From Treponema sp. (GTDB lineage Bacteria; Spirochaetota; Spirochaetia; Treponematales; Breznakiellaceae): 6,537 nt of DNA. Numbering within the stretch: the first letter of the stretch is position 1; each line of letters opens with the position of its first letter. The translations under genes were made by a program, and so were the position numbers. This document shows positions 1 to 5,173 of the stretch, one piece after another. The stretch lies in assembly GCA_009780545.1 (NCBI GenBank), contig WQZW01000088.1:1-6537 (forward strand). Reading direction: 5' to 3'. The notes below the pieces were generated by a model. The model had not been told where the DNA came from and searched no databases. It saw only the letters and a list, made by a program, of their open reading frames with translations.

Positions 1-1
1 A

Positions 2-199
2 CCAATATTGCGTAAAAATTTATTTGTTGAAGGAACTAAAAAATGTGGGGATCTTACGTTTGATGAAATATTCTTCTTTACACCTGCTTTAGCTACGGGA
101 GGAGGAGAGGATATAAAATATGTGGAAAAAGGGAAGGCATTTGTACATTATGAATTGCTGGCGCACATGTTGGGGGCAAATTTTGAGGCTAAACATTAA
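2..199 (+). CDS. C-terminal fragment of a Tdi1/DUF1851-type immunity-like protein (5' end outside window)
   Basis: The reading frame is open from the left edge and stops with TAA at 197-199, so only the last ~65 residues are visible. They contain GDLTFDEIFFFTPALATGGG followed by a V..(F/V)H..LLA.MLG tail. This fits the C-terminal domain of the T6SS Tdi1-type immunity / DUF1851 family, whose usual pattern is G-L-x-x-D-E-I-(Y)-G-F-x-P-A-L-A-x-GG, then a hydrophobic helix with H..(I/L)LA. Known members often sit behind a GAD-like N-terminal domain and neutralise toxins; that role is inferred here. No toxin is visible because the upstream DNA is missing. Composition is striking: about 37% GC against roughly 60% in the other genes, which suggests recent acquisition. 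It is followed at once by a large dyad (207-300). The family call rests on a short C-terminal stretch, so it is likely but not certain. Confidence 0.66.
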   Translation, partial: PILRKNLFVEGTKKCGDLTFDEIFFFTPALATGGGEDIKYVEKGKAFVHYELLAHMLGANFEAKH

Positions 200-206
200 A
201 CGGTGT

Positions 207-300
207 ACGCCACCACTTCGCTTAACAAGCGGTTGCCGGTCTTGCCGCGCAAGCCCTTATCCGCAACCGCAAAACGTCAGTTACCTCGAACGATGGGCGT
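207..300. repeat. ~94-nt imperfect dyad, attC-like in size but lacking canonical core sites
   Basis: Nested complementary blocks run from outside in: ACGCC (207-211) with GGCGT (296-300); TTCG (217-220) with CGAA (287-290); TAAC (223-226) with GTTA (280-283); GCGGTTGC (229-236) with GCAACCGC (263-270); and an inner CTTGC (241-245) with GCAAG (249-253). The two sides are unequal, with extra bases mainly on the right. The element begins 7 bases after the stop of the AT-rich immunity-like gene. GCTTAAC at 220-226 matches the integron R-box pattern RYYYAAC. The partner positions read GTTACCT (280-286) and GATGGGC (292-298) instead of GTTRRRY, so this is not a textbook attC. It could be a degenerate attC, a dispersed genomic repeat, or a structured 3' region. 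Confidence 0.5.
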
Positions 301-436
301 GGAGTTTTGCAGGGCAAAGCTCCGCCCGGTGATTGCGGGGCGTTGCGGGGCGGCGCCCCGCTCGGGGGGTAACGGAAGACGGACCTTGTCGCAAAGCGGC
401 AAGGTTTGGCTGGAGTGAAGGGGGGCTCGGCCCCCC
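299..436. repeat. Run of four short GC-rich hairpins in the gene-free stretch before the aldo/keto reductase
   Basis: Four stem-loops follow one another. 299-310/314-325 is a 12-bp stem with two G-T pairs and loop AGG. 345-351/355-361 is GCGGGGC/GCCCCGC with loop GGC. 384-392/396-404 is CCTTGTCGC/GCGGCAAGG with one wobble and loop AAA. 420-426/430-436 is GGGGGGC/GCCCCCC with loop TCG. None is followed by a clear T-run, so none is a standard intrinsic terminator, although the last two could stop or stabilise the upstream transcript. Nothing gene-like is supported between 200 and 502, and 440-490 shows no convincing promoter. Confidence 0.55.
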
Positions 437-502
437 TCCTTGTTGGAATTGGTTTCTTGATTCGGCAGGTTTGACCCGTCGATTTCGGGTAAAGGGGGCG
501 AT

Positions 503-1705
503 ATGCAGTACAGGACGGATAGTAAATCGGGGAACAGGCTTTCGGTGCTGGGGTTCGGCTGTATGCGGCTGCCCCGGGGGATCGCCGGGATCGACATGCG
601 GCGGACCGAGGAGCTGATCGGCGCGGCCCTGGACGGCGGGGTGAACTTTTTCGACACCGCCTGGCTGTATCCGGGCAGCGAGGAGGCGCTGGGAACGGCC
701 CTGGCGCGGTACGGGGCGCGGGAGAAGGCGTTCATCCAGACGAAGCTGCCCATCGTGATGGTCAAAGGGCCGGCGGATTTCGACCGTTACTTCGAGCAGT
801 CGCTGCAACGTCTGAAGACCGACCATATCGACTACTACCTGATGCATATGATCACCGACATGGATATGTGGCTGCGGCTGAAGGGCTGGGGTATCGAGGA
901 ATGGATCGCCGGGGAGAAGCGGAAAGGGCGGATACGGCAGATCGGCTTTTCCTTTCATGGCAGCCTTGACGACTTCATGAAGGTGCTGAAGGACTACGAC
1001 TGGGAAGCCTGCCAGATCCAGTACAATTATTTCGACGAGAATTTCCAGGCCGGCAAAACGGGCCTTTTGGAAGCGACCAAGACGATGCCGGTGTTCGTCA
1101 TGGAGCCGCTGTTGGGGGGGAAGCTGGCCACGAACCTGCCCCGGGGGGCGCTTTCGATTTTCCGGAAGGCCGATCCGGGCCTGTCCCCCGCGGCCTGGGC
1201 CCTGAACTGGGTGTGGAACCAGAGCGAGGTAACGCTGCTGCTCTCCGGCATGAACGCGATGGACCAGCTTCGGGACAACCTTTCCTCGGCGGGGAAGGCA
1301 GTGCCCGGAATGCACGACGAGGCCACCGCCGAGGTCTACCGGCGGGCGTTGGCCGTCATCAAGGAAAAGTACAAGATACGCTGCACCGGCTGCAACTACT
1401 GCATGCCCTGCCCGAAAGGGGTGAACATCCCGGCCTGCTTTTCGGCGTACAACACCATGCACGCCATCGGCTACACCTCCGGCATGCAGCAGTTCATCAC
1501 CAGCACCGGCCTGATGTCCGAACGTTCCGGCAGCCCGAGCCAGTGCGTCGCCTGCGGCAAGTGCGAACATGCCTGTCCCCAGAAAATCCCCATCATCGCC
1601 TCGCTGACGGAAGTGAAAAAGCGGATGGAACCCTTCTGGCTGACCTTGGTCGGTACCTGCGCGAGGGCGTTCCTGGGGAGGAGCCGGAAGAAGAAGCCGG
1701 CCTGA
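503..1705 (+). CDS. Aldo/keto reductase with C-terminal 4Fe-4S (ferredoxin-like) domain
   Basis: This 400-residue protein begins with the classic N-terminus MQYR...LSVLGFGCMRLP of the COG1453-type predicted oxidoreductases. The aldo/keto reductase catalytic tetrad is visible as D51 (FFDTAWLYP), Y56, K81 (FIQTKLP) and H115 (YYLMHM), within a TIM-barrel of about 285 residues. The C-terminal part carries two cysteine clusters: C294-x2-C297-x2-C300-x2-C303-P and C348-x2-C351-x2-C354-x3-C358-P, the arrangement expected for two 4Fe-4S clusters. By family it is a cytoplasmic NAD(P)H-linked reductase that may pass electrons through the clusters; the substrate is unknown. The ATG at 503 is preceded by AAAGGGGG ending 4 nt upstream, a good ribosome binding site. 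The length is normal for the family. The gene stands alone between two long gene-free stretches. A weak GCCGG/CCGGC stem at its 3' end (1683-1687/1697-1701) and seven T at 1708-1714 might form a poor terminator. Confidence 0.95.
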   Translation: MQYRTDSKSGNRLSVLGFGCMRLPRGIAGIDMRRTEELIGAALDGGVNFFDTAWLYPGSEEALGTALARYGAREKAFIQTKLPIVMVKGPADFDRYFEQSLQRLKTDHIDYYLMHMITDMDMWLRLKGWGIEEWIAGEKRKGRIRQIGFSFHGSLDDFMKVLKDYDWEACQIQYNYFDENFQAGKTGLLEATKTMPVFVMEPLLGGKLATNLPRGALSIFRKADPGLSPAAWALNWVWNQSEVTLLLSGMNAMDQLRDNLSSAGKAVPGMHDEATAEVYRRALAVIKEKYKIRCTGCNYCMPCPKGVNIPACFSAYNTMHAIGYTSGMQQFITSTGLMSERSGSPSQCVACGKCEHACPQKIPIIASLTEVKKRMEPFWLTLVGTCARAFLGRSRKKKPA

Positions 1706-1779
1706 GGTTTTTTTGGGAGGGAGGCGGACCGGGAAGGTAACAATTCTCAGTTTGACTTCGGGTAACCTGCGGATCGAAA

Positions 1780-1864
1780 CTCCGTGTACTCCGCGCAACT
1801 CCGTGGTTGCTTTTTCTTCCGGATCGAAGAATTGTAACCACGGAGGACACGGAATTACACGGAG
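1780..1864. repeat. 85-nt interrupted palindrome built from ACTCCGTG / CACGGAG units
   Basis: The left arm (1780-1810) holds CTCCGTGTA, CTCCGCG and CTCCGTGGTTGC. The right arm (1834-1864) holds GTAACCACGGAG, GACACGG and TACACGGAG, its imperfect reverse complement. Inside the loop, TTCTTC (1814-1819) pairs with GAAGAA (1825-1830), so the whole element can fold into one long hairpin. Direct repetition of the CTCCG(T/C)G unit inside each arm is also clear, and GGATCGAA occurs twice (1771-1778 and 1821-1828). CACGGAG-rich intergenic repeats of this sort are, from general knowledge, scattered in many environmental bacterial genomes; their role is unclear. The small frame over it (1713-1907) is a by-product of the repeat, not a gene. 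Confidence 0.75.
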
Positions 1865-2315
1865 GGAAGAGGAGTTTCCTCCTGCCGGGCGTGCCGGTGT
1901 ATCTTGAAACCAAGAATTGCTGCGGGGGATGGTGGACCGGTTGACGGAGGGCCGGTGATGCGGTATAGGGAGTTAGGTAAGAATGAAGTATGATTTTGTA
2001 AAGAGTCCGGAAGAACCGGACGGATATTATCCTGCTTGGGAGTTTTTTCCCGGTTGAATATATCGAAACAACAACCATAAATCCATGTTTGTGTGAAAAA
2101 TTAAATGAAAATAGGGTGATCTATGTGTAAATGATCGATAATATGGTAGAAATACCAAATGAAGGGCATACGGGTTATAGCACGAAGAAAACCGACAAAA
2201 GAAAAGGATATCCTGGATAAGTTTTCCGGGTACGATCGACTTCCGGGGCTGACCCAGGGCGGGGCGGCAGGGCAAAACGGACTCGTCAGACAGCCCTCCG
2301 GCGGTTTTTTTCGTC
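1865..2315. other. Gene-poor stretch with an AT-rich island and two unassigned mini-ORFs
   Basis: From about 1975 to 2225 GC falls to roughly 36%, with 2041-2160 near 29%, inside a ~60% GC neighbourhood. Two small plus-strand frames have ordinary-looking peptide composition: ATG 1983 to TGA 2057 (24 residues, starting MKYDFVKSPEEPDGYYPAWE) and ATG 2131 to TAA 2220 (29 residues, starting MIDNMVEIPNEGHTGYS). The second start overlaps the stop of a three-codon frame at 2123-2134 (MCK), which follows AGGGTGAT. Neither peptide is recognised. Small hairpins lie at 1870-1883, 1902-1915 and 2005-2021 (GTCCGG/CCGGAC). The stretch could be the remains of a decayed foreign gene or a regulatory region; nothing shows expression. 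From about 2230 the sequence becomes GC-rich again, with seven T at 2305-2311 that lack a strong preceding stem. Confidence 0.35.
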
Positions 2316-2391
2316 TTGGGCGCATTTGCCCAATCCACGCACTGTGCGTGCGGTTACCGGGCGGCCGGAGATTTGCGAAGCAATCTCCCAA
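2316..2391. repeat. Three consecutive short hairpins downstream of the M15 peptidase gene
   Basis: TTGGGC (2316-2321) pairs with GCCCAA (2328-2333). CACGCA (2336-2341) pairs with TGCGTG (2345-2350) around CTG. GGAGA+TTGC (2367-2371, 2373-2376, with T2372 bulged) pairs with GCAATCTCC (2380-2388) around GAA. Together with the hairpin at 2392-2418 they form four stem-loops in about 100 bases. This echoes the hairpin run at 299-436, though the sequences are not obviously the same. They lie beyond the 3' end of the minus-strand M15 gene and may belong to its 3' untranslated region or to a dispersed repeat. Confidence 0.5.
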
Positions 2392-2418
2392 ATCCAATCT
2401 GCCTGCGGCAGATTGGAT
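2392..2418 (-). terminator. Strong 12-bp hairpin 3 nt after the M15 peptidase stop codon
   Basis: ATCCAATCTGCC (2392-2403) pairs perfectly with GGCAGATTGGAT (2407-2418) around the loop TGC. On the minus strand it begins only 3 nt past the end of the M15 coding region, which suits transcript termination or 3'-end protection of the Memo-like/M15 message. Only a short T-rich stretch (TTT within ATTTGGG) follows on the minus strand, so it is not a textbook intrinsic terminator. Confidence 0.5.
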
Positions 2419-2421
2419 CGC

Positions 2422-3345
2422 CTACTGTCGGTCGGGCATCCCGTCCGGGTAGACATGGTGGAAGCTATCGCCGCCCCCGCGGTCGGAGTTCTCGGCAAGG
2501 AGCCTGGTGTAGGCAAGCAGTTCGGGGCGGTACTCGAAGTGGATGTTGTCGAACAGGGTCCAGTTGCCCCCCCAGATAAAGCCGTGTTTCCTGAAGATGT
2601 CGATAACCTCGGGAGGGGGATTCCAGCGGGCCTGCAGGGGGACGAGCATCCAGTCCGGATTTCGTTGCTGTTCCCACATCCAGTACACCGGCTTCCCGTC
2701 CTGGTTCTTCGGCAGTATGTCGATGGCTACGCCCAGGCTGTGGAAGCTCAGCCGTCGGGTGCCGGCGATCTGCCTCCAGTTGTAACCCTGCACGGTGTCG
2801 ATCCCGGCGATGAAGGCCGCCCCGCCTTTCCAGGCCCTTATCTCGCGCTCCACCGATTTCAGGGCCTCGATCAGAAAGGTATGGACGGTTACCTGGTGTC
2901 CGAGGAAGACGACCTGTTTCTGCAGCGCCTCGATCTGGACGCGGGTGTTGCCCCCGTACAGGGCGGCGGTAAAGGCATCATGGACGTCCGGCCTGGCGAT
3001 CCTCGCCCCGCCCGAGCCCCGTTCCCGGAGACCGGTTATCTGTTGCGGGCTGAGTTCCTCCGGGGCCTGGGGCCGCAGGGGAATTGAATAGAATGAGCGG
3101 GATCCGTATCTTTCAGGCTGATGCCGTTCGCCGGCCGGGAGAAGTCGGCCGGAGGCCCAGTAAAAAAGCCTCCCTCCGACGTCCACCCGCCAGTCACCGT
3201 CCGCAAAACCGATCTCCCCGACCCGCTCGGGAAAGCCTTCCCGCAGGGCTCGGAGGGCAAGTTCCGCATTGGTCCGGCCTTCTTGGGCGAAGATCGCGGG
3301 AGTTGAAAGCGACAGCAGCATGGCAAGGACGATTTTTGTCTTCAT
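2422..3345 (-). CDS. Exported M15-family (D-Ala-D-Ala carboxypeptidase / L-Ala-D-Glu endopeptidase type) peptidase
   Basis: This 307-residue protein starts with a clear signal peptide (MKTK, then a hydrophobic core to about residue 19, likely cut after IFA at 20), so it acts in the periplasm or outside the cell. The zinc site of family M15 is complete: S200-F-H202-S-L-G-V-A-I-D209 gives the SxHxxGxAxD motif, and D266-N-I-H269-F-E supplies the third ligand H269 with D266 as the likely catalytic acid. The region from about 180 to 280 is the catalytic domain. Residues 21-180 form an N-terminal extension that is not recognised and is longer than in minimal M15 enzymes. Family members cut peptidoglycan stem peptides; the exact bond is not predictable here. 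The ATG at 3345-3343 lies 6 nt after the stop of the Memo-like gene, without a strong Shine-Dalgarno, so translation may be coupled. A strong hairpin follows its stop codon. Confidence 0.88.
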   Translation of the reverse strand: MKTKIVLAMLLSLSTPAIFAQEGRTNAELALRALREGFPERVGEIGFADGDWRVDVGGRLFYWASGRLLPAGERHQPERYGSRSFYSIPLRPQAPEELSPQQITGLRERGSGGARIARPDVHDAFTAALYGGNTRVQIEALQKQVVFLGHQVTVHTFLIEALKSVEREIRAWKGGAAFIAGIDTVQGYNWRQIAGTRRLSFHSLGVAIDILPKNQDGKPVYWMWEQQRNPDWMLVPLQARWNPPPEVIDIFRKHGFIWGGNWTLFDNIHFEYRPELLAYTRLLAENSDRGGGDSFHHVYPDGMPDRQ

Positions 3346-3351
3346 AAACCG

Positions 3352-4176
3352 TTAAACAAACGAAAAGGCCCCATAGTACACCGCGGTGCCGTCCTTTTCC
3401 TCCGCGCCGAGCAGTCTCTCGCTGGCGAGGTTGGGACGGCATCCCTCCAGGAGCCCGCTCCGGAGCAGGGCGCAGGCGCAGCCGTACCCGTAACCGTCCG
3501 GTTGCCCGCCCGCGAAGGCCGCCTTGATCCGTTCCGGATCCCCGGCACCGAAGAGCCCGAGGTACTGCCCGGCGGCGATTCCGTTTCCGGCCCTTCCGGG
3601 GGCGAGGTTCATCGAGACCACGAACAGGGTGTCCGCAACTTTTTCGGCAAAGACGGCGTACAGGGCCTCGGCGAGAATCCCGACATGCTCCGGGTTCCGG
3701 CCCCCCATCAGGATGGGGACTATCGCCGTTTCGGGGAAGAGGTATCTGATGAAGGGTAGAAGCACTTCGATTGAATGCTCATGCAGGTGGGGAATGTCGT
3801 AAAACCTGATCAGGGGATCCCGGGCGACAAGCCGGACGGAAAGTTCCCGGTCCACGCTTAGGTCGCCGAGCGGTGTCTGGAAATAGCGGGAACCGGAAAG
3901 GAAGATGCCCAAGTCCCCGCCGTCATGGACCGGTCCCAAAAGGACGACGCGGGAAGGCATCCGGCCGGCGGCGGCGGAAAAGGCGGCACCGGCAAGGCTT
4001 CCGGAAAGCTCCCATGCACCGTGCGGCGCGATGACGGCTCTCGCCGTTCCTCCCCGGCCCGGAATGCCCGCAAAGGCCTGCATGTACGCCAGTACCCCGG
4101 TTCTGTCCTCGGGGTAAAGCAGCCCGTCGGCGATGGGAGAACGAACCGGCTGCCTTTGTACCGTTTTTGTATTCAC
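3352..4176 (-). CDS. Divergent Memo-like protein (AmmeMemoRadiSam system protein B family)
   Basis: This 274-residue protein has the Memo/LigB-type layout: an N-terminal R-x-P(V)...G-L-L-Y-P-E-D, A-P-H52-G-A-W with S-G-S-L-A-G-A-A-F, L-L-G-P-V-H84, H132-E-H134-S-I-E-V-L-L-P-F-x-x-Y-L-F-P, and V-P-I-L-M-G. The family occurs with AMMECR1 and radical SAM proteins and is related to class III non-haem iron dioxygenases; its biochemical role is debated. H52 and H84, which match two known metal ligands of human MEMO1, are kept. The usual S-S-D-x-x-H segment reads V-S-M-N190-L-A-P193, and the usual C-G-(Y/R)-G segment near the C-terminus reads Y229-G-Y-G-C233-A-C235, so Asp, His and the third ligand Cys appear replaced (aligned by eye). 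The start is GTG at 4176, with AAGGT directly before it and an in-frame TAA just upstream, so no longer start is possible. A weak TTGCTT (4212-4207), 17-nt spacer, TAGTAT (4189-4184) promoter is possible. Neither usual partner gene is in view. Confidence 0.85.
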   Translation of the reverse strand: MNTKTVQRQPVRSPIADGLLYPEDRTGVLAYMQAFAGIPGRGGTARAVIAPHGAWELSGSLAGAAFSAAAGRMPSRVVLLGPVHDGGDLGIFLSGSRYFQTPLGDLSVDRELSVRLVARDPLIRFYDIPHLHEHSIEVLLPFIRYLFPETAIVPILMGGRNPEHVGILAEALYAVFAEKVADTLFVVSMNLAPGRAGNGIAAGQYLGLFGAGDPERIKAAFAGGQPDGYGYGCACALLRSGLLEGCRPNLASERLLGAEEKDGTAVYYGAFSFV

Positions 4177-4281
4177 ACCTTAAATACTAGTGTCTGGACG
4201 GCCCGAAAGCAAATGCCCGCGACGGCGAACTCGGGTGTTTGAGGGAAAATCTTCGCCATCGACCGGCGGGGCAAACGGACG

Positions 4282-4378
4282 GAACCGGTTCGGCCTTATC
4301 GGAGGGGCGGGAGAACCCAAATCCGGGGACCGGATCAAGCCGCGTTCGCGGCCCGAACCGATCTCCGGATTCGATCCG
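4282..4378. repeat. Palindrome and three short hairpins in the 210-nt gap between SPOR and Memo-like genes
   Basis: GAACCGGTTC (4282-4291) is a perfect 10-bp palindrome. It is followed by ATCCGG/CCGGAT (4321-4326/4330-4335, loop GGA), GCCGC/GCGGC (4339-4343/4348-4352, loop GTTC) and CGGAT/ATCCG (4366-4370/4374-4378, loop TCG). They lie 3' of the minus-strand SPOR gene, the nearest 8 bases from its stop codon, so they may end or stabilise its transcript. No T-run follows. The palindrome could also be a protein-binding site upstream of the Memo-like gene. Confidence 0.4.
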
Positions 4379-4386
4379 CGGACGTC

Positions 4387-5151
4387 TTAGTTCGAGGAAA
4401 TCTGCGAGACCCGTACCTGACTTTCGGCGTAACCGATTTCCTGGACCAGGGGAATCCAGAATTTCGCCTCGTTTTCCGACATGTACGGGCCTATCCTCAC
4501 CCGGTAGACGGTATCGCCGTTGACGTTGCGGTTTTCGATGATCGAGGCGATGCCCTTGGATTCGAGCGCTTCCTTGACGGTTTCGGCCCGAACCTTGCTG
4601 CTGTAGGCCCCCACCTGAACCCAGAAGCTGTCCCCGGTGGCGGCCCTGACCGTCGCCTGGGGCCGGGCCGGGGCGGGATCCGCCCGCTGCGGCGCAGGGG
4701 CGGCCCTTTGCGGGGCGGGTGCCGGAGCCGGGGTCGCCGCAGGGGGAACCTGAGCCGGCCCGGTCCGTGCCGGCTGCTGTGCCGCGGGTGCCGGCTGACG
4801 TGCCGGAGCCTGCCCTGCGGTGGACGCCACCGGTTCCGGGACCGCCACGGTCCTGGGCGCGGGCACGGTGAGGGTAAGAGCCTCCGCCGTGCGTTCCCGC
4901 GCCGTCTGAACGGTAGCCGTGACCGGGGCCGCTGTCGGCGGGGATGCCGCATCGCCCGTCCCGTCCGTTTCGGCGATCTGCGGGGGTTGCCTGGGCAGGA
5001 CGCCCTGGTAGCCCGGCATGGGGCCGGGACTGGCCTGCAGCGTCCGGTCCGTTCCCTGTTTCGGGCCCACGACGGCCAGGGGGATGCCCATAATGATCAG
5101 CAATACCACGCCGACCGAGACCGCCACCAGCAAGAGCTTCTTCTTTTCCAT
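4387..5151 (-). CDS. Membrane-anchored SPOR-domain protein with Pro/Ala-rich linker
   Basis: The 254-residue product starts MEKKKLLLV. It has one transmembrane helix at about residues 6-27, with lysines on the cytoplasmic side. A long low-complexity Pro/Ala/Gln-rich linker (about 90-170, with repeated PAPAP and APAPQRA units) leads to a C-terminal SPOR domain from about 173 to 254 (FWVQVGAYSSKVRAETVKEA... ending VRIGPYMSENEA and VRVSQ). SPOR domains bind glycan strands stripped of stem peptides at division septa, so this is probably a bitopic inner-membrane protein that spans the periplasm and marks sites of cell-wall remodelling. The start at 5151 is set by GGGAGG (5166-5161) 9 nt upstream. 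The frame could be read further up to an ATG at 5286, but that would lie inside coaE and has no such support. The gene follows coaE by 22 nt and is probably co-transcribed with it. Its high GC bias inflates spurious frames on the opposite strand. Confidence 0.9.
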   Translation of the reverse strand: MEKKKLLLVAVSVGVVLLIIMGIPLAVVGPKQGTDRTLQASPGPMPGYQGVLPRQPPQIAETDGTGDAASPPTAAPVTATVQTARERTAEALTLTVPAPRTVAVPEPVASTAGQAPARQPAPAAQQPARTGPAQVPPAATPAPAPAPQRAAPAPQRADPAPARPQATVRAATGDSFWVQVGAYSSKVRAETVKEALESKGIASIIENRNVNGDTVYRVRIGPYMSENEAKFWIPLVQEIGYAESQVRVSQISSN

Positions 5152-5160
5152 AGGGTATAC

Positions 5161-5166
5161 CCTCCC
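5161..5166 (-). promoter_or_regulatory. Shine-Dalgarno GGGAGG that fixes the SPOR gene start
   Basis: On the minus strand GGGAGG sits 9 nt before the ATG at 5151-5149, in the 22-nt gap after the coaE stop codon. It supports the 254-residue product over the longer in-frame reading that begins inside coaE. Confidence 0.6.
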
Positions 5167-5173
5167 GTTTCCG

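Noticed and set aside
220..298. Canonical integron attC site
   Set aside because: RYYYAAC is present at 220-226, but no matching GTTRRRY box lies at a suitable place, so only a weaker attC-like reading is kept as a finding.
203..418. Small plus-strand frames over the dyad and hairpins (120-332, 203-418)
   Set aside because: They coincide with inverted repeats, have Arg/Pro-rich products and no family resemblance.
299..436. CRISPR array or tandem direct repeats
   Set aside because: The units are different inverted repeats, not identical direct repeats with spacers of even length.
281..1798. Long minus-strand frame of 505 codons opposite the aldo/keto reductase
   Set aside because: It is an antisense shadow produced by the high third-position GC of a well-supported gene; its product is Pro/Arg/Gln-rich and matches no family.
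1713..1907. Small plus-strand frame reading through the CTCCGTG palindrome (contains NHGGHGITRRE)
   Set aside because: The coding potential comes from the repeat itself; there is no good ribosome binding site.
2326..3087. Plus-strand frame of 253 codons opposite the M15 peptidase
   Set aside because: It lies antisense to a gene with signal peptide and full M15 zinc motifs, and its own product shows no recognisable domain.
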